DNA of 64,000 nucleotides from Chloroflexota bacterium (GTDB taxonomy: Bacteria > Chloroflexota > Anaerolineae > Anaerolineales > Villigracilaceae), in contig JAAENC010001036.1 in assembly GCA_024224815.1 (NCBI GenBank), positions 32,618 through 96,617 of the forward strand. Reading direction: 5' to 3'. The translations under genes were made by a program, and so were the position numbers. Under the pieces are notes generated by a model that had not been told where the DNA came from, ran no database searches, and was given only the letters and a program-made list of their open reading frames with translations. Shown piece after piece: positions 26,067 to 35,048 of this stretch. Position 1 is the stretch's first letter. Each line of letters begins with the position of its first letter.

Positions 26067-27305
26067 TCAGGGGATAATATCGCGACTATCTAAATCTGTA
26101 TATGTCTCTCGACGACGGATGAGGTGATAGCTGTCTCCATCTACTAATACTTCTGCGGGGCGTGGATGTGCGTTATAGTGCGATGCCATGCTATAGCCAT
26201 AGGCTCCTGTAGTGAGAAGAGCTATACGATCATTGCGGCTCATATCTGGCAAGTGACGATCTCGGGCAAGATAATCAGCTGATTCGCAGATAGGCCCGGC
26301 TATATGGGTGGGATAAGTTTTTTTGTTTTTCTCATGAAAAGGCAAGACGTGATGATAGGCATCGTAAAGAGCTGGGCGCAGGAGGGTGTTCATGCCTCCA
26401 TCAACCACAATTGTACGGTGAGTACCCGTTTGTTTGGAAATTTGTACTGTAAGAAGCAAAGCACTGGAATCGGCTATTAGGCTGCGTCCGGGTTCGAGAA
26501 TCAATTTTAGGGGGCGCGGGAACCGAGCAAGCCGATTAGCTGCAATTTGTGCAAAGTTGGCAAAACTGCTTGGGACAAGTTCGGGGCGGTAGGCGACAGG
26601 GAATCCACCTCCCAGATCAAATATATCCCAATTAGGCGGACATTCTTCCAAAAAATCTAATACTACATCCATCGCAGCCAATACAGGCGTTGGATCAGGA
26701 ATTTGTGATCCGATATGGATATGCACGCCGCGTAGATTGAGATTATCCCAATTTTGGGCACGCAGCTCACGGGCAAGGTCTATTGCAATGCCAAATTTGC
26801 TTTCGGCATTTCCCGTGACAATATGGTGATGGGTTTTGGGCGCAATATTTGGGTTTAGACGCAATAAAACCGATGGACGACAATTAAGTTCACCGGCAAT
26901 GCGGTTGAGCACATCTAGTTCTTCTGCTGATTCGACACTGATCTTGCTAATATCGCTGTGAAGGGCTAGCTTTAGTTCGGCATCCGTTTTCCCTACCCCT
27001 GCGAATGCGATTTGTTCTGGGTTTGCTCCCGCTTGTATAGCTCGATGCAGCTCTCCGCCTGAGACAACGTCAAAGCCCAAGCCCAATTTGTGAAAGAGCT
27101 GTAGTAATGCCAGATTGTCATTGGCTTTCACGGCGTAGCATATTTGGGGATTAAGCGCGTCAAAAGCGGTTTGCAAGCGATTAACGTTTTCGCGCAAGCG
27201 TTTGGTTGAGTAGATATATAACGGGGTGCCAAATTCAGAGGCTAGCTTCTCCAGAGGGATTTGGTCACAGAAGAGTTTTTTGTTGATGTAGTGGAAGGTA
27301 TTCAT
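26067..27305 (-). CDS. lysA: diaminopimelate decarboxylase
   Basis: 412 residues of the alanine-racemase-fold PLP decarboxylases. LysA converts meso-diaminopimelate to lysine, the last step of the pathway. Motifs: CYAVKANDN with the PLP lysine, GVHIHIGSQI, DLGGGFPV, EPGRSLIADSSALLL and PICESADYLARD with the active-site Cys. No other lysine gene is adjacent in the window. Confidence 0.93.
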   Translation of the reverse strand: MNTFHYINKKLFCDQIPLEKLASEFGTPLYIYSTKRLRENVNRLQTAFDALNPQICYAVKANDNLALLQLFHKLGLGFDVVSGGELHRAIQAGANPEQIAFAGVGKTDAELKLALHSDISKISVESAEELDVLNRIAGELNCRPSVLLRLNPNIAPKTHHHIVTGNAESKFGIAIDLARELRAQNWDNLNLRGVHIHIGSQIPDPTPVLAAMDVVLDFLEECPPNWDIFDLGGGFPVAYRPELVPSSFANFAQIAANRLARFPRPLKLILEPGRSLIADSSALLLTVQISKQTGTHRTIVVDGGMNTLLRPALYDAYHHVLPFHEKNKKTYPTHIAGPICESADYLARDRHLPDMSRNDRIALLTTGAYGYSMASHYNAHPRPAEVLVDGDSYHLIRRRETYTDLDSRDIIP

Positions 27306-27341
27306 TTGTTTTACTTTATCCGAGTAGAGAAATTTAAAAAT

Positions 27342-28292
27342 TTAATCTATTGGCGTGATTGCCCAATCTAAGGTTTCGATCTTGATTTTTGTGCTGTTGC
27401 CAGGCCAATAGAGATGGGTGATATAGCTGGAACCACGCAAGGTAGATGGGGTACGCCCCTCGGTGACTATGATGTGGTCTGGCGTGTAATGGGCAAAATA
27501 ATTGTCACTGTAGTTTCTATCTCGACCAAGCGTAGGATCAGCAGCAACCCAGCCAGTGCCAGGAAGGTAGAAATCTAACCAGGCATGTTGAGTATTGGCG
27601 CGGTCGGTTGTTTTGCCATCCAGGTAGAGAAGTCCTTCAAAATAGCGGGCTGGGATTTCCTCAGCTCGACTTAAGGCTAGCACCAGCGAGGCGTATTCTG
27701 TGCAGTCTGATCCCATAAATCCCATTGTGGCTTGTGCGCCCCAATTATTTTTGTTATAGGTGTAGGTGAGATTATTGCCGGCATAATCGTAAAAAGCGCG
27801 CGCCTGCTGACAAGGGTTTTTGTTTTGAGATAGATCCTTTGCAATTTCTATGATCTGTGGATTTGCTGACTCTATATGAAGCTCTGGGGCAATATAGTCT
27901 TCAATGACTTCACCCACGCAATCTGAAAGGTCATAAGTGAGCTCGTTGACCGCGATTTCATAGTCGATTTCGACCTTGATCTGCGTATTGGGCGGATGTG
28001 CTGAAAAATCGAATTCGGCATATTCGTTGCCATACTCGTCTGTCAGTAAGGTGTAGTTATTTGGGCTGATTTTGATGGAGTGTACTTCCTGATAAGGGGC
28101 GAAATCGCGAATTAACGCTACCCATAAATTTTGCTGTTCTGGCTGCCCTTCGCCGCGATTGACCAAAAGGATTTCCTGACGCACAGTATATTTTTGCGTT
28201 CTAATAATATTTGGTAAATTTGAATTTGTTTTTGGCGTACAGGCTGTTAGGATCAGCATCAAAATGATAAGCAGGAAAAGAAGTTTTTTCAT
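27342..28292 (-). CDS. transglutaminase-like lipoprotein
   Basis: 316 residues. The signal peptide ends in lipobox LTAC at residues 15-18. A beta-rich region precedes the transglutaminase core: GSDCTEYASLVLALSRAEEIPARYFEG has the catalytic Cys, NTQHAWLDFYLPG the His and WVAADPTLG the Asp. Proteins of this layout act outside the cell as cysteine proteases or peptide-modifying enzymes. It is the first gene of the operon with lysA, 36 bases upstream. Confidence 0.85.
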   Translation of the reverse strand: MKKLLFLLIILMLILTACTPKTNSNLPNIIRTQKYTVRQEILLVNRGEGQPEQQNLWVALIRDFAPYQEVHSIKISPNNYTLLTDEYGNEYAEFDFSAHPPNTQIKVEIDYEIAVNELTYDLSDCVGEVIEDYIAPELHIESANPQIIEIAKDLSQNKNPCQQARAFYDYAGNNLTYTYNKNNWGAQATMGFMGSDCTEYASLVLALSRAEEIPARYFEGLLYLDGKTTDRANTQHAWLDFYLPGTGWVAADPTLGRDRNYSDNYFAHYTPDHIIVTEGRTPSTLRGSSYITHLYWPGNSTKIKIETLDWAITPID

Positions 28293-28347
28293 GAGAAGAT
28301 TATAGGCTAAATTTTAGATTAAATTCAAATCAAGAAAAGCCTCTGCA

Positions 28348-28356
28348 TGTTACAAT
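28348..28356 (+). promoter_or_regulatory. extended -10 promoter of the UbiB-like gene
   Basis: TGTTACAAT is an extended -10 box (TG-n-TACAAT) 23 bases before the start codon, with an AAGGAG ribosome site at 28365-28370. No clear -35 box is visible. Confidence 0.45.
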
Positions 28357-28378
28357 CTCGTCTCAAGGAGTACTCTAA

Positions 28379-30070
28379 ATGAAAGCTTCGCAATTACGTG
28401 CTCGTTATCGAAAAATTATCACATTCTCCGCTCGTGTAGCGGTGAATATTATTTTCTGGGATATTTTTCTCTCGCGTTTGGGTTTGCGTTCTTTTGCTCG
28501 GCGCACGCGCACTGCGCGCCTGACAAAATTCACCATCCAATTTCGTGCTTTAGCCATTGAAATGGGTGGAGTAATGATCAAGGTCGGGCAATTTCTCTCA
28601 TCGCGTCAAGATGTGCTTCCACCTGAAATCGTCAAGGAACTCTCTGGCTTGCAAGACGAAGTCCCGCCCGAAGATTTTTCTGCCATCCGTGAAAAAGCAG
28701 AAAGAGAGCTTGGCGGTTCTTTGGATGAGATATTTGAATTCTTCGATGCCATTCCTTTGGCCGCAGCTTCTTTGGGGCAAGTTCATCGCGCGCATTTGCG
28801 AGCTGATTCTGCCGAAGCTAAAGATTTTGATAAGATCGTCGTCAAGGTGCAACGCCCGCATATAGAAAAAATCATAGATGTGGACCTTTCCGCTTTACGG
28901 CGGGTGGGTGGTTGGCTGGCGCGTTATAAACCCATCCGGAAACGCGCAGATGTGCCCAGCCTGATCGACGAATTTGCCGCGACCATTTACGAAGAGATCG
29001 ACTATCTTGCTGAAGGGAAAAATGTCGAGATTTTTGAAGAACTTTTTGAAGATGATGAGCGTGTTCACGTTCCGCGCGTAGCGTGGGATTTTACTACTCG
29101 ACAAGTGCTGACTTTGGAAGATGTCTTCGCTATCAAAATTACGGATTATGCCGCAATCACAGCAGCCGGAATTGATAGAGCGGAGGTAGCTTGTGTTCTG
29201 CTTGATACCTATCTCAAACAGATTTTTGAAGATGGGTTTTTTCACGCTGATCCACACCCTGGAAATCTCTTCGTTACCCCAACATCCGATGCTGACGAAG
29301 ATGGCTCCGTTAAATGGAAACTAACTTTTATTGACTTTGGAATGGTCGGCCGCGTCCCCGACAATCTGCGTGCCGGTCTGCGAGAAATGGTCATCGCTAG
29401 CGGAACACGCGATTCAAAGAGAATGGTACGCGCCTATCAACAGCTCGGTGTCCTATTACCGGGAGCCAACCTGAAACGAATTGAAGAAGCTGAAGCGCAG
29501 GTTTTTGAACGTTTTTGGGGCAAAAGCATGAGTGAGTTACGCGAAATCAGCCTCGATGAAATGCACGATTTTGCACGTCAATTCAAAGAGTTGATGTACG
29601 AGATGCCTTTTCAAATTCCGCATAACCTGCTGCTCTTGGGACGCACGGTCGCCATTCTCTCCGGGATGTGTACCGGCCTTGATTCCGATTTTAATCTCTG
29701 GAATCAGCTTTCGCCTTATGCTAAAAAACTTATTAGTGAAGAGGCTACATCAAATTCAAGCATTTGGCTGGATGAAATAGGGAACTTCGCCAAAGCGATT
29801 CTCGCACTCCCCTCGCAAAGCGGCCGTGTGCTAGATAAGATAGAGCAAGGCGATTTAGAAGTGCATATGCCGCGTGTAGCGAAACAAATCTCATATTTGG
29901 AACGGGCTGTTTATCGTCTGACCGGCAGCTTTATCTTTGGCTCTCTATTTATAGGAGGCATTGTTCTCTATAATACTGAGAATTTATTGGCAAGCGGCCT
30001 TTTACTCGGTTCCTCCCTTATTGCCTTGTTTTGGACGATCTTCTTTGCTCGAGGGCATACTTCAAAATAA
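28379..30070 (+). CDS. UbiB/AarF/ABC1 family atypical kinase
   Basis: 563 residues. The family motif KVGQFLSSRQDVLPPEIVKE (the KxGQ signature) is near residue 66, followed by AAASLGQVHRAHL (the Ala-rich loop), VVKVQRP with the ATP-site lysine, FFHADPHPGNLFV and FIDFGMVG with metal-binding Asp. Two C-terminal hydrophobic segments (last 60 residues) anchor it to the membrane. Family members support quinone synthesis or lipid metabolism as ATPases rather than protein kinases. No quinone genes are adjacent. Confidence 0.9.
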   Translation: MKASQLRARYRKIITFSARVAVNIIFWDIFLSRLGLRSFARRTRTARLTKFTIQFRALAIEMGGVMIKVGQFLSSRQDVLPPEIVKELSGLQDEVPPEDFSAIREKAERELGGSLDEIFEFFDAIPLAAASLGQVHRAHLRADSAEAKDFDKIVVKVQRPHIEKIIDVDLSALRRVGGWLARYKPIRKRADVPSLIDEFAATIYEEIDYLAEGKNVEIFEELFEDDERVHVPRVAWDFTTRQVLTLEDVFAIKITDYAAITAAGIDRAEVACVLLDTYLKQIFEDGFFHADPHPGNLFVTPTSDADEDGSVKWKLTFIDFGMVGRVPDNLRAGLREMVIASGTRDSKRMVRAYQQLGVLLPGANLKRIEEAEAQVFERFWGKSMSELREISLDEMHDFARQFKELMYEMPFQIPHNLLLLGRTVAILSGMCTGLDSDFNLWNQLSPYAKKLISEEATSNSSIWLDEIGNFAKAILALPSQSGRVLDKIEQGDLEVHMPRVAKQISYLERAVYRLTGSFIFGSLFIGGIVLYNTENLLASGLLLGSSLIALFWTIFFARGHTSK

Positions 30071-30091
30071 CAGAAAGTCAAAATTTAAATG

Positions 30092-30127
30092 AAAACTGCT
30101 CCAGAATTTCTGGAGCAGTTTTTTTGT
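30092..30127 (+). terminator. terminator after the UbiB-like gene
   Basis: AAAACTGCTCCAGAA pairs with TTCTGGAGCAGTTTT followed by Ts. Confidence 0.9.
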
Positions 30128-30361
30128 CTATTTTTTCGCTTTCTCTCGTTCTTCTGTGCGTTCAATTGCGGTATCGATCATGCTCCGCCATGCCATTAAC
30201 ATTTCTTTGCGGGCTTTGCGCCTATGCTGGACAAACTCAGGTGGGAGCAAAAACTTTATGCTTTCGCGCATTTCTTTTCGTGCAGCGCGGGCATGTTCGC
30301 GTGCTTCCTCAGGGATACAATTCTCAAATGCCTTATGATAATTCGCTTTTTCTGTCATCAT
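30128..30361 (-). CDS. small helical protein of unknown function
   Basis: 77 residues, very rich in Arg, Lys, Glu and Ala, likely all-helical, with HARAARKEMRESIKFLLPPE and QHRRKARKEMLMAWRSM as two similar basic helices. No membrane segment. Function unknown. It ends at the terminator of the convergent UbiB-like gene. Confidence 0.55.
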   Translation of the reverse strand: MMTEKANYHKAFENCIPEEAREHARAARKEMRESIKFLLPPEFVQHRRKARKEMLMAWRSMIDTAIERTEEREKAKK

Positions 30362-30425
30362 ATTACTCCTTTAGGTAATTGCATTATAGCTTAAAAGAAG
30401 TTCCTTTTTCTATAAGAAGATTGAA

Positions 30426-30755
30426 TTATTTCCTTCGCTGTTGCTGGATACGTTCCAAAGCCAGGTTTAATCCGATTTGAAGATATTGGATTCGCTCCTG
30501 TATTTTAGCTTGCTCGGCGCTATCCTGGCAGGATGCCAACTTTTTCTTTTCTTCTGCTATTTCGCGAAGCAGATATGCTTCGCGGGGCTTGATCCCGGCG
30601 TTTTTCAAAATAGACGCAGCCACCCGAAACTCTTCGGGCGTGTTGAAATACTCGGTCAGATCAAGCTCTTTGCCTGCATTGGGGAGATTATCAAACTCTC
30701 CACGAGCAACGGCTTCTTTAAGGATAGCTTCTACACTTTTATCAAAGACGGACAT
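30426..30755 (-). CDS. DUF1992 (DnaJ-homologue subfamily C28-like) protein
   Basis: 109 residues starting MSVFDKSVEAILKEAVARGE, then FDNLPNAGKELDLTEYFNTPEEFRVA, the characteristic DUF1992 segment. The C-terminal half is a coiled helix. Function is unknown, although the family is often found fused to or near J-domain proteins. It begins one base after the stop of the upstream dehydrogenase-like gene. Confidence 0.9.
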   Translation of the reverse strand: MSVFDKSVEAILKEAVARGEFDNLPNAGKELDLTEYFNTPEEFRVAASILKNAGIKPREAYLLREIAEEKKKLASCQDSAEQAKIQERIQYLQIGLNLALERIQQQRRK

Positions 30756-30756
30756 C

Positions 30757-31926
30757 TCACCAATCTCTTTCTTCGCGCGTGATGATGATATTCCTTTTCT
30801 TTAGCTCGGCAATAAATTTCTCTACAGGAATATCACGCGTAGGACTGAGCAAGCCGCGTTTCTTAATATCACCGCGCAAGAGCATTTGCGCGCCGATGCT
30901 GGCTGTATAGCCAACTGTGCGCTGCATTGCTAATAATCCCGTTTTTAGATCGCGACGGTCTATCATTTGATAAAGGATGTGTTTTCGTTGCCCGTTTTTT
31001 AGCCCGCGCACATCAATTAGCAGACCGGCAATATCACGCTCTTCAGGTTCATAATGAATTTGTGGCTCAACCAGATCGTGCACAAATTGACGCGGGGAAA
31101 CTTCCTGTCCATTAACGGTAATTGCTTCTTCTTTTAGAAATCCCAGGTCAACTATTTTTTTCCAAAAGGCGGCGTGTCCGGGCCAACGTAGTGAATATCG
31201 GCCTGTGCTTATTGTTGTATCTGCAATTCCGAAAACATCAAGATATTTGACTGCGTCGCCGTTGTAATAGGCTTCCATTTCGCCAAGGGTATCCAGTGTG
31301 AGATTGTGCATATTCTCGGGGGAGAACATTTCACTTGGGGTGAGATGGATAATTCCGCCATCTTTTAGCATTTTTGCGGGGCGTTGGTAAGCACTGAGTA
31401 CGCCTGCGAATGTCCACGAGACTTTGTAATTGATCGGGTTATTTGCTGCGGCTGGCTCAGGAACGCCTGTTCCGTAAGCGTGGAGTTCGTGTACTTCGTC
31501 CAGTTCGCGGATGGCTTGACCTGCTAGAACTAAATCAATCCCGGGATCGAGACCACATTCGGGCAGAATCGATATTCCTTTGGCCTCAGCAAGTTGACCC
31601 GCGTGCGCATACTCTGGCAGGGCGTAGGAAGTTTCGATGAAGTGAATCCCGTTTTCGACGGCGAGATTCAGGATATCCATCCGAAATCCTTGTGGGAGGA
31701 GGACGATGACTGCATCTACTTTTTTCATTTCTGTGGATACCGCGTTTCGATCCCGGACATCCAGCTTGATGGGCGTTATTTTTGCGCTATCCAGTTTTTT
31801 GACGTAATTTTGCAAAGCGTCGAAATTAGTATCTGCTGCGATGACATGAGTCACATCTGCGCTGTTGGATAGATCATGAAGAGCAGCTTTGCCTTGCAAG
31901 CCAACGCCAAGAAGTAGAATTTTCAT
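30757..31926 (-). CDS. saccharopine dehydrogenase-like oxidoreductase
   Basis: 389 residues. The N-terminal Rossmann motif is KILLLGVGLQGKAALHDL, followed by DVRDRNAV, VIVLLPQGF, LPECGLDPGIDLVLAG and YGTGVPEPAAANNPINYKVSW. This is the saccharopine reductase-like family, which includes enzymes of lysine and polyamine metabolism such as carboxyspermidine dehydrogenase. Which one this is cannot be settled from sequence. It forms an operon with DUF1992. Confidence 0.85.
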   Translation of the reverse strand: MKILLLGVGLQGKAALHDLSNSADVTHVIAADTNFDALQNYVKKLDSAKITPIKLDVRDRNAVSTEMKKVDAVIVLLPQGFRMDILNLAVENGIHFIETSYALPEYAHAGQLAEAKGISILPECGLDPGIDLVLAGQAIRELDEVHELHAYGTGVPEPAAANNPINYKVSWTFAGVLSAYQRPAKMLKDGGIIHLTPSEMFSPENMHNLTLDTLGEMEAYYNGDAVKYLDVFGIADTTISTGRYSLRWPGHAAFWKKIVDLGFLKEEAITVNGQEVSPRQFVHDLVEPQIHYEPEERDIAGLLIDVRGLKNGQRKHILYQMIDRRDLKTGLLAMQRTVGYTASIGAQMLLRGDIKKRGLLSPTRDIPVEKFIAELKKRNIIITREERDW

Positions 31927-32030
31927 TTTTTTCTCCTGTTTTTATCGTTATTTGATGCTGATTTGTTTATACTCTTGCTTTGATTTTCTTGCAAGATACG
32001 AATAATTTTATGATTTTTTTATATTTTTTT

Positions 32031-32059
32031 TTGCATTTCAGCTAAAAGTGCTCTATAAT
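32031..32059 (+). promoter_or_regulatory. sigma-70-type promoter of the amino acid ABC operon
   Basis: TTGCAT (32031-32036) is separated by 17 bases from a consensus TATAAT (32054-32059). An AT-rich run precedes the -35 box, as in UP elements. Transcription would start near 32066. Confidence 0.7.
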
Positions 32060-32127
32060 AGTGACATTCATGCATAAAACCCCTGCTAAATGACATACTA
32101 TGTAGTACGGAGGAGGACGTTAACCCG

Positions 32128-32172
32128 ATGGTTATCTTGTCTTATTTATGCAAATTATATTCAGAGGAGTAA
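32128..32172 (+). CDS. possible 14-residue leader peptide before the binding protein
   Basis: A GGAGGAGG ribosome site at 32109-32116 lies eleven bases before ATG 32128. The frame encodes MVILSYLCKLYSEE, and its stop TAA at 32170 overlaps the region of the binding-protein ribosome site, so translation of the two could be coupled. The peptide is not rich in a single amino acid. It may simply be chance. Confidence 0.35.
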   Translation: MVILSYLCKLYSEE

Positions 32173-32175
32173 GAA

Positions 32176-33318
32176 ATGTCCCGTAAGTTTTTCCCTGTAT
32201 TTGCTCTATTGATCGTTTTGAGCATGGTCCTTGCCGCTTGTGGCGGTGCTGCCGCTCCTGAAGCTGCTTCTGAAGCTCCCGCAGAAGAAGTTGCTGCTGA
32301 AGCTCCTGAAGAAGAAGTTGCTGCTGAAGCTCCAGGCGAAACAGATGGTCCCGCCCCCGCCGAAGGCGCTGACACTTTGAGCAAAGTTCAAGACCTTGGT
32401 GTTTTGAATTGTGGTGTCTCTGGTGCCCTCTTAGCCTTCAGCTTTGTTGAAGATGATGGCTCTATGTCTGGTTTTGATGCTGATTACTGCCGCGCTGTTG
32501 CTGCTGCTGTTTTGGGTGACGCTGAAGCTGTTGAGTTCCGCGCCAGCAATGCTAGTGAACGCTTCCCCATCCTTCAGAGTGGTGAAATTGATGTTCTCAG
32601 CCGTAACACCACCTGGACCGTTAGCCGTGATACTTCTTTGGGCTTCAACTTTGTTCCTGTTACCTTCTATGATGGTCAGGGTATGTTGGTCCGCCGCGAC
32701 TCCGGCATTACCACCCTCGAAGATCTCGATGGCGGCACTGTTTGTGTAAACGCTGGTACCACCACTGAGAAGAACCTCGCTGACGTATTCCGCAGCCGTG
32801 GTATTGAGTACGAACCCGTTGTATTCGCAGAAAGCAACGATGTCCGCTTGGCATACGACGAAGGTCGTTGTGACGGTTGGACAACTGATAAATCCGCTTT
32901 GATCTCCAACGGTCAACTCTTGGCTGTTCCTGCTGATCACGTTATTTTGGAAGAAACCATGTCCAAAGAGCCTCTCGGACCCTTGGTTCGCCATGGCGAC
33001 GACAATTGGTTCGACATTGTAAAATGGACAGTCAATTGTACATTCCAAGCTGAAGAACTCGGCATTACTTCCGAGAACGTTGATGAAATGCTTGGCAGTG
33101 ATGACCCCACAGTTCTCAACACCCTCGGTGTTGAAGGTGACTTGGGTCAGGCAATGAGCATTAACAATGATTTCTGCTATCAGGTTATCAAGCAAGTTGG
33201 TAACTACGAAGAAATCTACAACCGCAACCTTGGTCCTGATACCCCCTATAACGTTCCCCGTGGTTTGAACTCCCAATGGACAGACGGCGGCTTGCTTTAC
33301 TCGCCCCCCTTCCGCTAA
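32176..33318 (+). CDS. polar amino acid ABC transporter, substrate-binding lipoprotein (AapJ-like)
   Basis: 380 residues. Signal peptide with the lipidated Cys at residue 22 (LAAC), then a 40-residue Ala/Glu/Pro linker built from imperfect nine-residue repeats, then a family 3 solute-binding domain. AFSFVEDDGSMSGFDADYCRAVAAAV, RFPILQSGEIDVLSRNTTWT and GTTTEKNLADVF with YDEGRCDGWTTDKSAL match the general L-amino acid binder AapJ. It captures amino acids outside the membrane for the two permeases downstream. Confidence 0.92.
   Translation: MSRKFFPVFALLIVLSMVLAACGGAAAPEAASEAPAEEVAAEAPEEEVAAEAPGETDGPAPAEGADTLSKVQDLGVLNCGVSGALLAFSFVEDDGSMSGFDADYCRAVAAAVLGDAEAVEFRASNASERFPILQSGEIDVLSRNTTWTVSRDTSLGFNFVPVTFYDGQGMLVRRDSGITTLEDLDGGTVCVNAGTTTEKNLADVFRSRGIEYEPVVFAESNDVRLAYDEGRCDGWTTDKSALISNGQLLAVPADHVILEETMSKEPLGPLVRHGDDNWFDIVKWTVNCTFQAEELGITSENVDEMLGSDDPTVLNTLGVEGDLGQAMSINNDFCYQVIKQVGNYEEIYNRNLGPDTPYNVPRGLNSQWTDGGLLYSPPFR
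32272..32340 (+). repeat. 27-bp tandem repeat inside the binding-protein linker
   Basis: About 2.5 copies of a 27-base unit (32272-32298, 32299-32325, partial to 32340) encode the EAPxEEVAA repeats of the spacer after the lipid anchor. Confidence 0.7.
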
Positions 33319-33333
33319 ACCAGTAAGTTGAAA

Positions 33334-33368
33334 AAATTGCCTGCCACTTTTAAAGTGGTAGGCAATTT
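33334..33368 (+). promoter_or_regulatory. stem-loop between binding-protein and permease genes
   Basis: AAATTGCCTGCCACTTT pairs with AAAGTGGTAGGCAATTT with one G-T wobble, 15 bases after the stop. There is no long T-run. Such structures usually protect the upstream message and lower expression of the permeases relative to the binding protein. Confidence 0.75.
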
Positions 33369-33417
33369 AAATTAACGGTGAAATTTTCACCTTACGATTA
33401 ATGAAAGGAGAAAGCGC

Positions 33418-35046
33418 ATGACGCAAACCCCCGCTGCACCGTCACCAGAGCCTCAGGCTATGCCCCTTTGGCGTAGGCTTTTGGGATATATTTTTGACGT
33501 GCGTGTTTTAGGCGTATTGGGGCAAATAGGTTTCATTTTGCTGGTCGTATTCGCTGTTCGCTCTATTAGCAGCAACTTCGCAGATAATGCACAAAGGCTT
33601 GGGGAATCGCAGTTCATTTGCCGAGATGGATCATTCAGCTATCGCTGTGCATATGACTTTATGGAAAGTGAATCTGGTTTTGATATTTCAGATACCATGA
33701 TCGATCATACCAATACTGATCCCTACTGGCGAACTTTTTACGTTGGAGTTCTTAATACACTCAAAGTTGCAATTTTTGGTGTGATACTCACAACGCTTCT
33801 TGGTACAGTGATGGGTGTTGCTCGTTTATCAGATAACTGGCTCATCAGCAAAATTGCATTGTGGTATGTGGAATTGATGCGCAATACTCCCCTGTTAATC
33901 CAGATATTCTTTATTTATTTCGGTGTTATTTTGACTGCGCCCGAGCTAAATGAAGCCTTGCAGCCCCTCGGCTTACCTCTTTTTATCTCCAGACGTGGAT
34001 TGAATTTCCCTTCATTACAATTTACATCATCGTCTGCTATTTGGATAGCTTTTTTGGTGTTGGGAATAATTCAAATCCAGGTTACCTCGGTTATTCTGGG
34101 GCGACGTGAAGAACGCACTGGCCAGCCAAGCAACCGCTTACAAACAGGTCTTATTGCATTCATGTTAATCGCTGGCTTAGGTTGGTTCGTGTCGAGTGCC
34201 GTGTCAGATTCGCAAGGGTTATTAGTTACCAAAGCAAGTAGAATCCGCGAATTGGGAGATATGGACAAGTTAATGTTGCAACGTACCGGTGCAAATCACT
34301 TAGACGATTTGGCGGCATTTTCCGAAGAAGAACTTGATGCGGCAGCTTTTCAGATTTGTGCTCTTGACGATTCTTCCTCTGAAACAAACCTAACCCGGCA
34401 ATTGCGCAAGATGGATATCCCATATCGAATTCGTCGTTATGAAGTCCCAGATAAAGCTGCTGATAATTATGCAAGTGGCAAGTGTGAAATGTTCGTCGCT
34501 TCTAAGACAATATTGGCAGCCGAACGTTCCACTTTGGAAAGCCCAAGCAGCCATCTGATTATTTCTGTCAAAGAAGCCCCTATTGTTTGGAGCCTCCCTG
34601 CACGTGAAGGACTCAATCTGGTAGGTGGTGGAAGAATGCGACCAGAATTTGTTGCTTTGTTGTTAGCATTGGTTCTTTTCTATGGTAGTAATCTGGCAGA
34701 AATTGTGCGTGCAGGTATCTTGGCTATCTCGAAAGGGCAAAATGAAGCTGCTCGTGCCTTGGGCTTGACAGAAGGCCAGCGTTTACAGTTGATCGTATTA
34801 CCGCAGGCATTGCGGGTGATTATTCCACCCGGTATTGGGGTGGCACTTAGCTTGGCAAAAGACACCAGCCTTGGCATTGCTATTGGTTTCCCGGATATGT
34901 ATGCGGTTTCATATACAACTATGAATCAATCTGGGCGTGTATTACAGTTATTCGTGCTTATTATGCTAATGTACATGCTCATCAGTTTGGCTTTCTCTGT
35001 TCTGCTGAACTGGTATAACGAGAAGATTAAGTTGGTGGAGAGATAA
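33418..35046 (+). CDS. amino acid ABC transporter permease (AapQ-like) with a large insert
   Basis: 542 residues. N-terminal membrane helix, then the permease domain with NTLKVAIFGVILTTLLGTVMG, ELMRNTPLLIQIFFIYFGV and the C-terminal LAEIVRAGILAISKGQNEAARALG coupling helix followed by RVIIPPGIGVALSLAKDTSL. Residues about 260-390 form an extracytoplasmic insert between membrane helices. Its last 75 residues resemble the second lobe of the operon's own binding protein. A ribosome site AAAGGAG precedes the ATG. Confidence 0.9.
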   Translation: MTQTPAAPSPEPQAMPLWRRLLGYIFDVRVLGVLGQIGFILLVVFAVRSISSNFADNAQRLGESQFICRDGSFSYRCAYDFMESESGFDISDTMIDHTNTDPYWRTFYVGVLNTLKVAIFGVILTTLLGTVMGVARLSDNWLISKIALWYVELMRNTPLLIQIFFIYFGVILTAPELNEALQPLGLPLFISRRGLNFPSLQFTSSSAIWIAFLVLGIIQIQVTSVILGRREERTGQPSNRLQTGLIAFMLIAGLGWFVSSAVSDSQGLLVTKASRIRELGDMDKLMLQRTGANHLDDLAAFSEEELDAAAFQICALDDSSSETNLTRQLRKMDIPYRIRRYEVPDKAADNYASGKCEMFVASKTILAAERSTLESPSSHLIISVKEAPIVWSLPAREGLNLVGGGRMRPEFVALLLALVLFYGSNLAEIVRAGILAISKGQNEAARALGLTEGQRLQLIVLPQALRVIIPPGIGVALSLAKDTSLGIAIGFPDMYAVSYTTMNQSGRVLQLFVLIMLMYMLISLAFSVLLNWYNEKIKLVER

Positions 35047-35048
35047 AG

